This document shows, in pieces, positions 55,602 to 64,000 of a DNA stretch of 64,000 nt (within the stretch, counting starts at the first letter, position 1; every line of letters starts with the position of its first letter). The translations under genes were made by a program, and so were the position numbers. Source of the DNA: Lecanicillium sp. G3. Its lineage: Eukaryota; Ascomycota; Sordariomycetes; Hypocreales; Cordycipitaceae. The DNA lies in assembly GCA_037575805.1 (NCBI GenBank), contig JAZHPD010000052.1, positions 124,001-188,000 on the forward strand. Reading direction: 5' to 3'. Under the pieces are notes generated by a model. The model saw only the letters and a list, made by a program, of their open reading frames with translations, was not told the DNA's origin and did not search any database.

Positions 55602-57476
55602 TTAGAACCAGTCCCACATTCTCTGCAAGAGCGAGGGCTTCGGGCCGGCCTCGTCGCTCATTGCCGCCTCCTTGACATCCATGTCGATTCTGCGGCCAGT
55701 GTCGAGGTCGATCTCCCGGGCCCGCTTGAACTTATCCTGGTCTCTCCAAAGCAGCTTGCAGCCGAGGTAGATGACGCCAAAGAGGGGGAGGAGAATGTAG
55801 GCGTCGACAAAGTTGCCGGCGTCAAACGGCGAAAAGGTCGTCCAGCCCTGGACGAGCGCGAGGAAGACGTTTGCGGCGAGGCCGAACCAGGCGACAAACG
55901 GATACCCCATGCTCTTGAAGGGCAGGTCGCCGAGATCTCTATTCTGCGCAGCCCAGGCACGGCGGAATCGGATGTGCATGAAGCTGATGCTGCCCCAGAC
56001 CAGGAAAGTACTGACACCCGACAGGTTGACAATGTACTGGTAGGCCTGGGCCGCTCCAGTGGAGACGTTCATCATGGAAATGGCGCCGACAGCGTTGGTC
56101 AGAACAATAGCCCAGACCGGCACGCCCATCTTGTTGACCTTGCCGAGGATACTGGGGGCCTTTCCGGACTGCGCCATGTAGAGAATGGTACGAGAGCCGA
56201 TGTAAATAGACGAGTTGATGGCCGATATACAAGTGACCAGGATAAAGGCATTGATGAGATGTACACCTAGTAGTGCGTTAGCATGCGTTCCACGTTGCAA
56301 AAAAAAAAAGCGATTATTTTGGTGAGACATACCGGCTTGCCAACCAGCGGTTTGGATGGCAATCGTCATGGGGCTCTGCAGCGCTTTGGCCTCGGCACCG
56401 ACCAGACCGGCGGCGTTGGCAGGACAGGTGATGCCAAAGAAGAGGGCGGATCCCATGTAGACGAAAATGATGCGCCAAAAGACCTGGCGAATAGCCTGGG
56501 GCACAGCGGTTCCCGGATTTCTGGTTTCGGTAGCGGCGACAGCCACAGACTCCACACCAGCGTAAAAGGTAGAGCAGAAGACGAAGACTTTGGCGACGCC
56601 GCGGAAGCCATTGCCGTTGAAGGGGCCGGGGTCGTTCCAGTAGTGGAACCCGAGAGCGTGCTCCTGGCCCTTGAGTCCGCCGGCGGCGTAGATGATGGAG
56701 AAGATGAAGTAGGCCGTGAGACCGAGGAGCTTGAAGAGCGCGAGCCAGAACTCGGCCTCACCAAAGGCCTCGATGCCGAGCAGCTGAAAGCCGAGGAAGA
56801 CGGACCAGAAAATCAGGAACCAGCCCCAAAGCGGGACACTGGGCGCCCAGAAGACGAGGATACTGCAAATGACATTGTACTCGTTGGCAAGAACAGCAAC
56901 CCAGATGATGAAGTAGTTCCAGCCCACGGCGGTGGAAAACGACTTGTCGACGAGGCGCTCGGCGAGAGAGACGAATGAGCCACCTCCGGGATAGAGGGTG
57001 GTGAGCTCGCCGAGGGACTGCATGATGGCGAATGCAATGAAACCTGGGGTGCATGGTTAGCTCGCGAAAACATTGTCTTGGGCGTGCTGTCTAGCCGTCT
57101 GCCGTCTGCCGTCTGGCCTGGCCTGTCTCGGATGCAAGCACTAAGTAGTTAATAGCTAGATGAACTCACCAATCAGGCCGAATCCAATGAGTAAGGATGC
57201 AGGACCACCGCTGTTGAGCGCTCCACCGGCGCCCACCAGGAGACCGGGGCCAATGATGCCGGCGAGGGCCATCATGGAGAGGTGCCGGTTCTTGAGGCCG
57301 CGCTTGACGCCCGAGTCGGGGTCGATGGCGCCATCGGCGCTGGAGGTGTCGGTGCCGTTCCAGGCGGGAACGGACTCGAGGTCAATGTCCTGGGAGCTGT
57401 AGCCGTCGCGCTTGGCGACGACGGCGGGATCGAACTTTTGTGAGCCGTCCGAGGACGACGAATGTTGATTATTCAT
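55602..57476 (-). CDS. amino-acid permease (APC superfamily, fungal YAT family)
   Basis: A plasma-membrane H+-coupled amino-acid importer; specificity is not inferable. Exons are 57476-57170, 57043-56333 and 56266-55602, giving 560 aa. The N-terminal cytosolic tail (about 70 residues) is followed by the YAT hallmark LIGFIAFAIMQSLGELTTLY-PGGGSF, formed across intron 1. About twelve helices follow, including VGWNYFIIWVAVLANEYNVI. The EVESVAVAATETRNP-type motif (AGVESVAVAATETRNPGTAV here) is near 230-250. Sequence late in the protein reads GVPVWAIVLTNAVGAISMMN. Intron 2 (66 bp) has no in-frame stop, so its retention would insert 22 residues without breaking the frame. Start and C-terminus are conventional. 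Confidence 0.94.
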
Positions 57477-59781
57477 GGCGGGCGGTGGTGGTGTGGTGTG
57501 TGGTGGTGGTGGTGGTAGTAGTGGTGTCCCTTGGTCCTAGTGTCGCGACGAGGTTGTGCGACAGCGTAGGTAGAGGGGGTTTGGAGGGTGTAGGATAGAA
57601 CCTGGGCGAGTATGTACCGCGTGAGGAAAAGAAGAGAAGGAGGAAAGAAAAGAAGAAGAAGAAGAAGAAGAAGAAGAAGAAGAAGAAGAAGAGGAAGAGG
57701 AAGAGGAAGAAGAGTAGAGTGAGAGAGGGGGGGAGGGGGGGGTTAAGGAAATAGGTAGAGGCTGTAAGGACCTGGACATATGCTTTTTCTCCAAAGTTCG
57801 GTCGGCGCAGCGCAAAGCAGAGCTGTCGCAACAGGCACAGGGCCAGCGCAGCGCAGTCAATTCAGGACCAGCCCATGCATCATGGCTCCCGAAAAAGGCA
57901 CACGCTAGGCTGCGCAGGGCAATCCAACGTGGATCTAGTTAACATGCTCCGTAACTACCGCCTCTGGATTTAGGAGTTTAGGCTGCGGGGGGGGGTGAAG
58001 TTGGCCAAGCACAGAAGCGACCACGAGAAGGCCGTCTTCAATCACGTCACAGAGTAGATCCACAGTGGTGGCGGAACTAGATGGCCAGCTAACTAACTAG
58101 TCAAGTTCCCAGTAAGAACAGCCAAGAGAGACGGATGGCTTGCCGCTTATCTGCGAGACTTGTACGGGTACATGCTGTGGAAAGGCAGGCTGTGTACCGG
58201 GTATTACCCAGTTAGTTAGCCGTCAAGTTACTGCACTGTAATCTTGCAATACCGGCCAGACACGCAGGAATCCCCATCACGATCATGGAACTGTGTGCTT
58301 GTCGTCCCATTACTCGTAGAAGGAAAAACGTGGATACATACAAACGGAGCACACGTACCAAAACAATGGGACTTTGTTCGGTGAAGCAGGACTGCTTGAC
58401 CACTCAGTAGCAGCTGTACGCTGCAACATAAATGGAGTAACCGAGAGACACGAAAACTCTGCATCAAAACTGGAAAAAGTCGACACAAGGGCCGTTTACA
58501 GAAACCGGGCGCATTCCAGAGGTACCAAGAGTACTCCGTAACCCGGCACAGAACGCACTGGGCGCTGGGCACTGGGCACTGGGAACTGGCAGTCGATGAG
58601 CAGGCTGAAGACGACGCTAACAGGTTTAGAGTTGTACATAGTTAGTACCGACCGTATCCAGGCATGCCAGTTGCTCCCTGGGCCAACCAAACAAAGGGTT
58701 CCCCCAATGCGCTATACCTTGACCTTGTAACTACCGTCCGTCGTCGTCCATCAAGTGTACTCGATGCAAGTGGTTTGCAGGCTGGTTGCAGCCGTGGTGG
58801 GACAGATTTCGTTGCACACCAAACAAAAGCATTCTCCAACAGACAGCCCGAGCCTGTCCCTTTTTTTTTTTTTTTTTGGCCTCCCGAGATTCTTACTCGG
58901 TACCTTGGCAGGTGTCTAGATATAGACTGACCTGTCAAATGAAACATGCATACTGAGATGCTCCTCTACTCTGCCGGTTCAGCAATCCCGGTTCCTCGGT
59001 CTACTTCCGGCCCTGGTCTCTTCCCGCCACCCAAACAGGCTTCATCACTACGCCTCAGACAAACTCCCACCCGCGGGACAAATTCGACAAACCACAAATT
59101 TCATTTGAAAAGGAAGTAAAAAAAACTCCCAATCATGCACAGCTAAATCCCTCTCATATTCTCTATGCAACACAAAAAAACAAGCCTCGCCATGGTACCA
59201 CCGCTCCACTCTAGCGCCATCACCACCAACTGTTATAGGCCTGTCGCACGCCTTAGCCTCCTGCAGGGAGCCTCGGGGCGGACGCCCTCCTCTGCTGTAA
59301 CCTTGCACAGCTCATCTCAAAGAGCTTATTCCTCTCTTTCTGCAAATCAGGTTGTCAATCTAATCTGCCGTTGCCGTCCATCAGCTAGTTAAAGTTGCTC
59401 TAGCCCACTCCAACGCGCCCCCCCCCCCCCCAGGACCCCTTCTCCAGCCTTGTGCGCACCATCACGCAAGGACAAGGCTAGCTAGGTAGGTAGTCAGGGC
59501 GCCACGTCCAAACACACTTTGTGGCTTGTCTACGGTAATGTTGCATATTGCCTGTCGATCTTTTGTATATTATGCAAGTATAGTCCCATGGTTATCTTGG
59601 CAATGCTAAAGTTAGATGCACCGCATGAGGCTATTAATTGTTGGTCTATAATACAAGTATACATGCTTGCATGGGTATCTTGCAATGCTAGTCTACAAAT
59701 CTTACACTATACAGATATACATACATACTTTTTCCCTTTTCACTCTTCACTTTCCCCTTTCACTTCCAGTTTTCCCCGCCC
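57477..59781. other. 2.3-kb intergenic region
   Basis: Permease promoter and leader with a GAA microsatellite, GTGG-type repeats near 57480-57530, a TACTCCGTA motif within 58531-58540, a T19 run near 58859-58877 and a C14 run near 59417-59431. No gene is supported; open frames at 57469-57860 and 58212-58947 are repeat-driven or motif-free. Confidence 0.5.
57646..57713. repeat. (GAA)n microsatellite
   Basis: About 68 bp of GAA repeats grading into GAGGAA, lying about 170-240 bp upstream of the permease start, read as CT-rich on the gene strand. Probably in the 5' leader. Confidence 0.9.
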
Positions 59782-61245
59782 TTACGCCGACGTCTTTATC
59801 GCCCCTTCCGGAATGTCATCCGACGCCTCAAACTTTCTCGGCACCAGTCCTTCGGCCATGTCAATCGCCCCCTTCATGTCGTTCTTGTTAAACAAAAACA
59901 GGCCCTGGATCGCCGCCGTGCTCGTGTGCCGGTTCGACGCCTCGCCATCTGGGTTCGTCCCAAACAGGCCCAGCTCGTCCAGCCGCTTCAGGAACCGCTC
60001 TCGGTTCGATTGGTCCTTGTCCACGTCCCCGTAGAAGCGATCCCACATCAGGCCCGCCTGGAATCGTGTTGCCTCGCCTATTCTCATCATCATGTCTACG
60101 CGCCCGGGACGTATCAGTGCCGGATCTAGTCGGTCAATGTGATTTGTCGTCAGGAACGCGATGCGCTCTTCTCCAGCTGCGATGCCGTCCAGGGCGTTGA
60201 GCAGGCCAGAAAATGTCACGCTGGCGCCGCTGTAGCCGTCTGCGTCTCGCTGGCGTCTGTTGCTGAATGCTGCGTCGGCGTCCTCGAGAAGAAGCAGCGT
60301 GCGTTTCGGTAGCTTCGTCAAGAGGTACGCCAGCTTGTCGTCTGTCATGCCCATCTCGCTGAGGTTGATCATGGCCACTCCAAAGTCAAGCTCGCCGGCA
60401 AGTGACTGGATGAATGAGCTTTTACCGCTGCCCGGCGGGCCAAACAAGAGGTATCCTCGTCTGTATGGGATACCTCTGTCGACATACCACTGCTGCCGTG
60501 ACAAAAAGTCCTTGACGTCATCCACGACGCTCTCTTTGATGCCCTCGTCCAGTATCACAGAATCGAGTGGCCTCTTCTTGCGCGGGTCTCCCAGTGGCGC
60601 CCAGTCCATGCCTCGCGCAGAGTAGACTACTGTTTTCCCCTCGTTGGCCTTTGCGGCAAGCGCATGCGCTTCGCTAAAGACTTCCTCGAATATGTGTCGG
60701 TGCGCCCACAGTGTCGTGAGCTGTACAATCTCGTGCGGTTCGCCCGTGTTCATGTTTGCCGTGTTGTGTTTTTCTCGGTTGACGGCAATAAACGCATTCC
60801 GAAACTTGACAATATGCCGTCCGTAGCCGGGCTGCAGGAAGAAGTGTGCGCTCGGCGGGCCACCCGCCGCGGGCCCCTTCGCTGCCGTCGCCGTCGTGAC
60901 CGAGAGGTTGTGGATGCGCGTCAGCCGAGATGCGATGAATCCCGTCGTGGGCTTCGGGTTCGACAGCCATGCGAGGATCCACGGGTACGCGGGGTCCTGC
61001 TTGCTGATTTCGACGTTGACGAGCAGGCGGCGCCGCGCCGCTCCGGCGGCGGCTATGACGCCCTTCCGGGCAAAGGCGGCCGCGGCGCCGAGGCCCGCCA
61101 GGCCGATGCCGCCCGCGAACAGCGGGTTGTCGAACAGCGCATTGACGTTGAGTATTGACGCCGGCGGTGCTTCACCAGACATGTCGAGTGTATTGGCGCC
61201 GCTGCTGCTGGTTTGACAGTGGTGGAAGCGTGAGCTCTGTCGCAT
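59782..61245 (-). CDS. BCS1: BCS1-type AAA ATPase
   Basis: Bcs1 sits in the mitochondrial inner membrane and translocates the folded Rieske protein Rip1 into complex III. Intronless, 487 aa from the ATG at 61245; an in-frame ATG at 61182 (MSGEAPPASI, 466 aa) is equally possible. A hydrophobic helix near residues 42-63 (AGGIGLAGLGAAAAFARKGV) precedes a basic Arg-rich stretch, the internal targeting style of Bcs1. The Bcs1 N-domain is at about 70-240. The AAA module has Walker A GPPGSGKS near 271, Walker B LLLLEDADAAF near 318, and the second region of homology TTNHIDRLDPALIRPGRVDM. It could instead be a closely related Bcs1 paralogue. Confidence 0.9.
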   Translation of the reverse strand: MRQSSRFHHCQTSSSGANTLDMSGEAPPASILNVNALFDNPLFAGGIGLAGLGAAAAFARKGVIAAAGAARRRLLVNVEISKQDPAYPWILAWLSNPKPTTGFIASRLTRIHNLSVTTATAAKGPAAGGPPSAHFFLQPGYGRHIVKFRNAFIAVNREKHNTANMNTGEPHEIVQLTTLWAHRHIFEEVFSEAHALAAKANEGKTVVYSARGMDWAPLGDPRKKRPLDSVILDEGIKESVVDDVKDFLSRQQWYVDRGIPYRRGYLLFGPPGSGKSSFIQSLAGELDFGVAMINLSEMGMTDDKLAYLLTKLPKRTLLLLEDADAAFSNRRQRDADGYSGASVTFSGLLNALDGIAAGEERIAFLTTNHIDRLDPALIRPGRVDMMMRIGEATRFQAGLMWDRFYGDVDKDQSNRERFLKRLDELGLFGTNPDGEASNRHTSTAAIQGLFLFNKNDMKGAIDMAEGLVPRKFEASDDIPEGAIKTSA

Positions 61246-62889
61246 GTAGAGCTGGGGCAGAAAAAAAAGCTGACATAATGTGCCGGATGAGCGCCGCTAC
61301 CCGGGACCGATATTCCCGATGGTAAGTCCGGCTTTTTCGGGCGCGGAATGGTCTGTAATCCCATCACAAGGGTGGCAAGGGAGCTGTGCATGGCGTAACG
61401 TGGTATGGGAGGATAAATCTGGTATGTTCTATGGTGATACGGTGCAGGGCAGCGTGTGAAAGTCATCAACACCTACTTGAGATAATAGCCGTCAGGGCCT
61501 TGCTCGCACTTGGCGTAACACGCGTGAGCAGGAAAAAAGCAGACACATGCAACATGTCGAGTAAAGAATAACGACCGGCCATATAAAGCCGATCATACAG
61601 TACTTGACATGTCCATAGATATACGAATTGGCAAAGAAGAAAACGCTGCGCATGGCAAAAGGCACAGCTACATGCAAGGCTTTGAACCACCAACTAACAA
61701 CTGCCCGGCGTAGTGTAGAGCAGCGCTAGCTAAAAGTTTCAACGCTCCCACCCTCTCAAAGCTTGAAGAGGCAAGCGCTAATAAAGGGAAAAAAAAGGAA
61801 AAAAATTGAAAACCAAATGGCAAAAGATCTGGTCCATGCAGGGCTTGAACCTGCGACCTTCGCATTACCATTTATTGGAGGGTATCCAAATATTAGTACG
61901 ACGCGCTAACCAACTGAGCCAATGGACCTTTTGATCTTGTTGAAAGACGGAGCCTTAACTGGGTCTATAAAGGCCAATGTGGGCTGCTGAAACCGTTTGC
62001 AGTAGCGTCATAGTGCGAGATGCTGTAGCTATTGCCGTACAGAATAGGGCTTTATAAGTAGAAGTACAAAGCACAAAAAGTGTGGTATGTGCATACCCAT
62101 TTTTTGGTGTGATAGCTATTGATAAGAAAGGCGACCACGATAGTAATATTCAATCACAAATGCGAAATTGCAATTGAAAAGCTGCGATACTACAATATAT
62201 GGCAAGACCATGGGATATGAAGCGGAGCACAGCAGTGACAGACCGGCAGTATTATTCAGTCCCTTGCATCGTGAGCATGATGACTGCCCATTAGGGCCAT
62301 GGAGCCGCGACAAGAACAGCACAGGGGTAAACGAGAGATGATCACTAAATAAAAAGAGAGCCGGCATAGAAAGAACAAAGAGAGAGGCGGCATACAAGGC
62401 ACGCAAATATCCAAAAGAAACATGGTTGCTCATGTAGGGGTTCGATCGTGACCCTGCGCCACTGTTTGGTCACGTATATGTCGGCAATCATACTCAACCA
62501 AGTACGTACAACATGTATATTCCAATCATCCACCGCCGCATCTCGCATAATGTATACTACAAGCTATATCCAAGGTGCCACAATCAGGCCTCCATCGTTC
62601 ATCATCGCAAAATAAGACCGATCAGGCGGCAGTTTCCGGACCTCAAAACCATAAAATCGCATATATACGCTGGAGGGATAAAAAAGTAAATAAGAAACGT
62701 GAAAAAAAAAAAAACCATCAACAAACTGTCGACATGTGTGCCAGGAAGGGTATATGCAAAGCAAAATGGTCGTCAAATAAACAAGCGCAACTCTGTGACA
62801 CCGCAAAGCGGCTGCTAATCACAAGCAGCCGGGTGAAATTATATGAGTCGTGGGGAGTACCAAAGCAGGATGCGTAGTGTGGCCGCCGG
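61246..62889. other. intergenic region with tRNA-Ile
   Basis: Contains the BCS1 upstream region, the tRNA at 61830-61928, and the 3' flank of the UBTD-type gene. A T-arm-like fragment near 62434-62460 does not form a tRNA. No protein gene is supported. Confidence 0.5.
61830..61928 (-). tRNA. tRNA-Ile (anticodon AAU) with a 25-nt intron
   Basis: On the minus strand the acceptor GGTCCAT pairs with ATGGACC next to discriminator A. The D arm is GGCTCAGTTGGTTAGCGC, with one apparent mismatch in the stem. The anticodon arm is TCGTA / TGCGA around loop CTAATA-A. The T arm is GCAGG-TTCAAGC-CCTGC. A 25-nt intron (61890-61866) sits one base after the anticodon, the canonical eukaryotic position. The mature tRNA is 74 nt without CCA. 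TTTT immediately downstream of the gene is not evident. Confidence 0.88.
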
Positions 62890-63889
62890 TTAGCGATTAA
62901 AAACGAGCGCATTCACAATGTGGCCGTCCTGCCAGCCTTGTGATTCCAGTGTTGCATTCTCCTTGAGCATCTTGCCCATATAAGCCAGCCTGATCTTCTT
63001 GGAAGAGGAAAGCTGCTGGGGGTGTCAGTCATAGATTCTGGATCTTGCGCGAGGAGTCATCTCACCTTGGCTTCGGAGGCCATCTTTCTGATTATCGTCT
63101 TGACTAGGTCCGACTTTCGAGCGAAAACGGCAATGTCCTGACCCGTTTCGCTCAAACGGGCGCGAATTTGGATCTGCTCAACGGTGTCGACGACGTCCTT
63201 GCCCTTTTCTTGCTTGGCGATGACCTCATCGTCGCCATCGCCCTGCGATTCATCGTTGCTGCCGTCGTCGCCGCTGCCAATTTCGTCTTTATTGTGGTCG
63301 TACTCGACAATATTCTGGGGGTCCGAGATGACCCATTCAGGCAGCGAGTAGTGGTTGCCAAACGAGTCGTAGGCTCCATTCGTCAGGTTTCCCGTTGGCA
63401 GCGAAATCTCGGCGGCGGTCAGCATAGTCTGCGCAGTCTGGAGAGCCGTCTGGCCGTTATCGCCGGCTTCCTGCCGCGGAGGCTCCCAGAGAACCTGGAG
63501 CGCAGAATGGAGCGTCTGCCAGATCTCGGGTCGCGCCGTGACTCTCGTGTCAAAGAACTCTGCTCTTTCCGCATCTAGTTCCTTTCTTGTCCATTGGCGA
63601 TCGACTGATGCCCAGACATGGCGCCGTAGAGGCTTGTCGATGTGTTGATCGAGGGGTCCGCGTTCGCGACGGCGTCGCCGTCGAGGAGCGGCCGGGTTTG
63701 CGGCAGTCGATGGCGACGTTACGCTCTCGCCGAGAGTCAGTGGCGGGGGATTAATGTGCCGCGCGGATGCGTTTGGGACACCGCCAGGGTAAGGGGAATT
63801 CGGACCAGCCGATCGGGAGAGGCAGCAACCCTGATACACCTTATATCAGCATCATGTTAAACGTCGCAAACGAAACAGCGCCATACCAT
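62890..63889 (-). CDS. UBTD1/2-type ubiquitin-like domain protein, probably N-myristoylated
   Basis: UBTD proteins interact with E2 enzymes. Exon 1 is 63889-63887, only the ATG; a 56-bp intron spans 63886-63831; exon 2 is 63830-63066; exon 3 is 63012-62890. This gives 296 aa. The start is chosen because splicing ATG to GGT TGC TGC yields MGCCLSR, an N-myristoylation/palmitoylation signal like the MGNCVG start of human UBTD. The UBTD block is at about 50-160: PLRRHVWASVDRQWTRKELD, then RAEFFDTRVTARPEIW and ITLPTGNL-type sequence (here ISLPTGNLTNGAYDSFGNHY). A ubiquitin-like fold covers about 210-296 (VEQIQIRARLSETGQDIAVF). The exon 3 acceptor is a CAGCAG tandem, so an extra Gln is possible. 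Confidence 0.88.
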
Positions 63890-64000
63890 GATTGCCAAAC
63901 TTGTCGCTACAGCGAGTGCTTAGAGTAATTACTATAGACTGTCGCTGGTACGATTTGGCTATACGGTAATAGCCATGCCAGTCTGGTAGCTGATCGCCGT

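Noticed and set aside
55563..56270. 235-codon + strand frame opposite the permease
   Set aside because: Antisense to the permease; no motif.
57469..57860. Poly-Phe/poly-Ser frames upstream of the permease
   Set aside because: Translation of the GAA microsatellite only.
62425..62530. tRNA-like fragment with GGTTCGATC near 62439
   Set aside because: I could not fold an acceptor stem, D arm and anticodon arm on either strand.
1..64000. Secondary-metabolite cluster, CRISPR array, prophage or intact transposon
   Set aside because: No PKS/NRPS/terpene genes, no array, no intact transposase or reverse transcriptase was seen.

Overview
The window is nuclear DNA of a filamentous ascomycete, most likely a Sordariomycete and plausibly Hypocreales. 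Evidence: GC-rich coding regions with strong C/G third-position bias; short GT-AG introns (mostly 45-235 bp) with CTAAC/CTGAC-type branch sites; single genes on either strand with no operons; a 26-residue copper metallothionein with the Neurospora cysteine spacing; and fungal orthologues such as Dap1, BCS1, TIM44 and a VPS9-ankyrin-PX protein. The order assignment is inference. There is no bacterial or viral content, CRISPR array or rRNA. One intron-containing tRNA is present.

Layout. 0.5-16 kb: galactokinase (-), a 26-aa metallothionein (+), a four-helix membrane protein (-), a RING-CH ubiquitin ligase (+), an SGT2-type TPR co-chaperone (+) and an HMT1-type vacuolar ABC transporter (-). 17-23 kb: a Dap1 heme protein (+) tail to tail with a GNAT acetyltransferase (-), then a gene-poor stretch. 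That stretch holds a decayed F-box-like gene, a newly assembled four-exon small secreted cysteine-rich protein, and a relic of a LINE RNase H domain. 23.7-35 kb: retromer VPS35 (+), a transferrin-receptor/Tre-like pseudo-peptidase (+), inositol oxygenase (-), two doubtful small frames, and a NADAR protein (+). 35-39 kb: TIM44 (-) and mitochondrial ribosomal uS11m (+) share a 407-bp divergent promoter; a PPPDE/DeSI-type thiol peptidase (-) follows. 40-47 kb: a probable decayed secreted-protein gene (-), a secreted protein of unknown family (+), the ATPase Ola1 (+), and a conserved fungal nuclear-type unknown (-) with a 3.3-kb repeat-rich upstream region. 50-64 kb: a Vrl1/VARP-like VPS9-ankyrin-PX-BAR protein (-), an amino-acid permease (-), a BCS1 AAA ATPase (-), tRNA-Ile (-) and an N-myristoylated UBTD-type ubiquitin-like protein (-).

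Functional themes. Most genes are housekeeping. Three endosomal-sorting genes (VPS35, the Tre-like adaptor, the Vrl1-like protein) lie within 30 kb. Metallothionein and the HMT1-type transporter lie 7 kb apart, and the Tre family is itself linked to turnover of metal transporters in yeast. Mitochondrial biogenesis is represented by TIM44, uS11m and BCS1. I saw no secondary-metabolite cluster. Several genes could only be completed by assembling introns by eye: metallothionein, Dap1, the GNAT C-terminus, the 102-aa secreted protein, the UBTD N-terminus and the first exons of the SGT2-like gene and of the 44.98-46.81 kb gene. Exon junctions are predictions without transcript support. Some boundaries could be off by a base.
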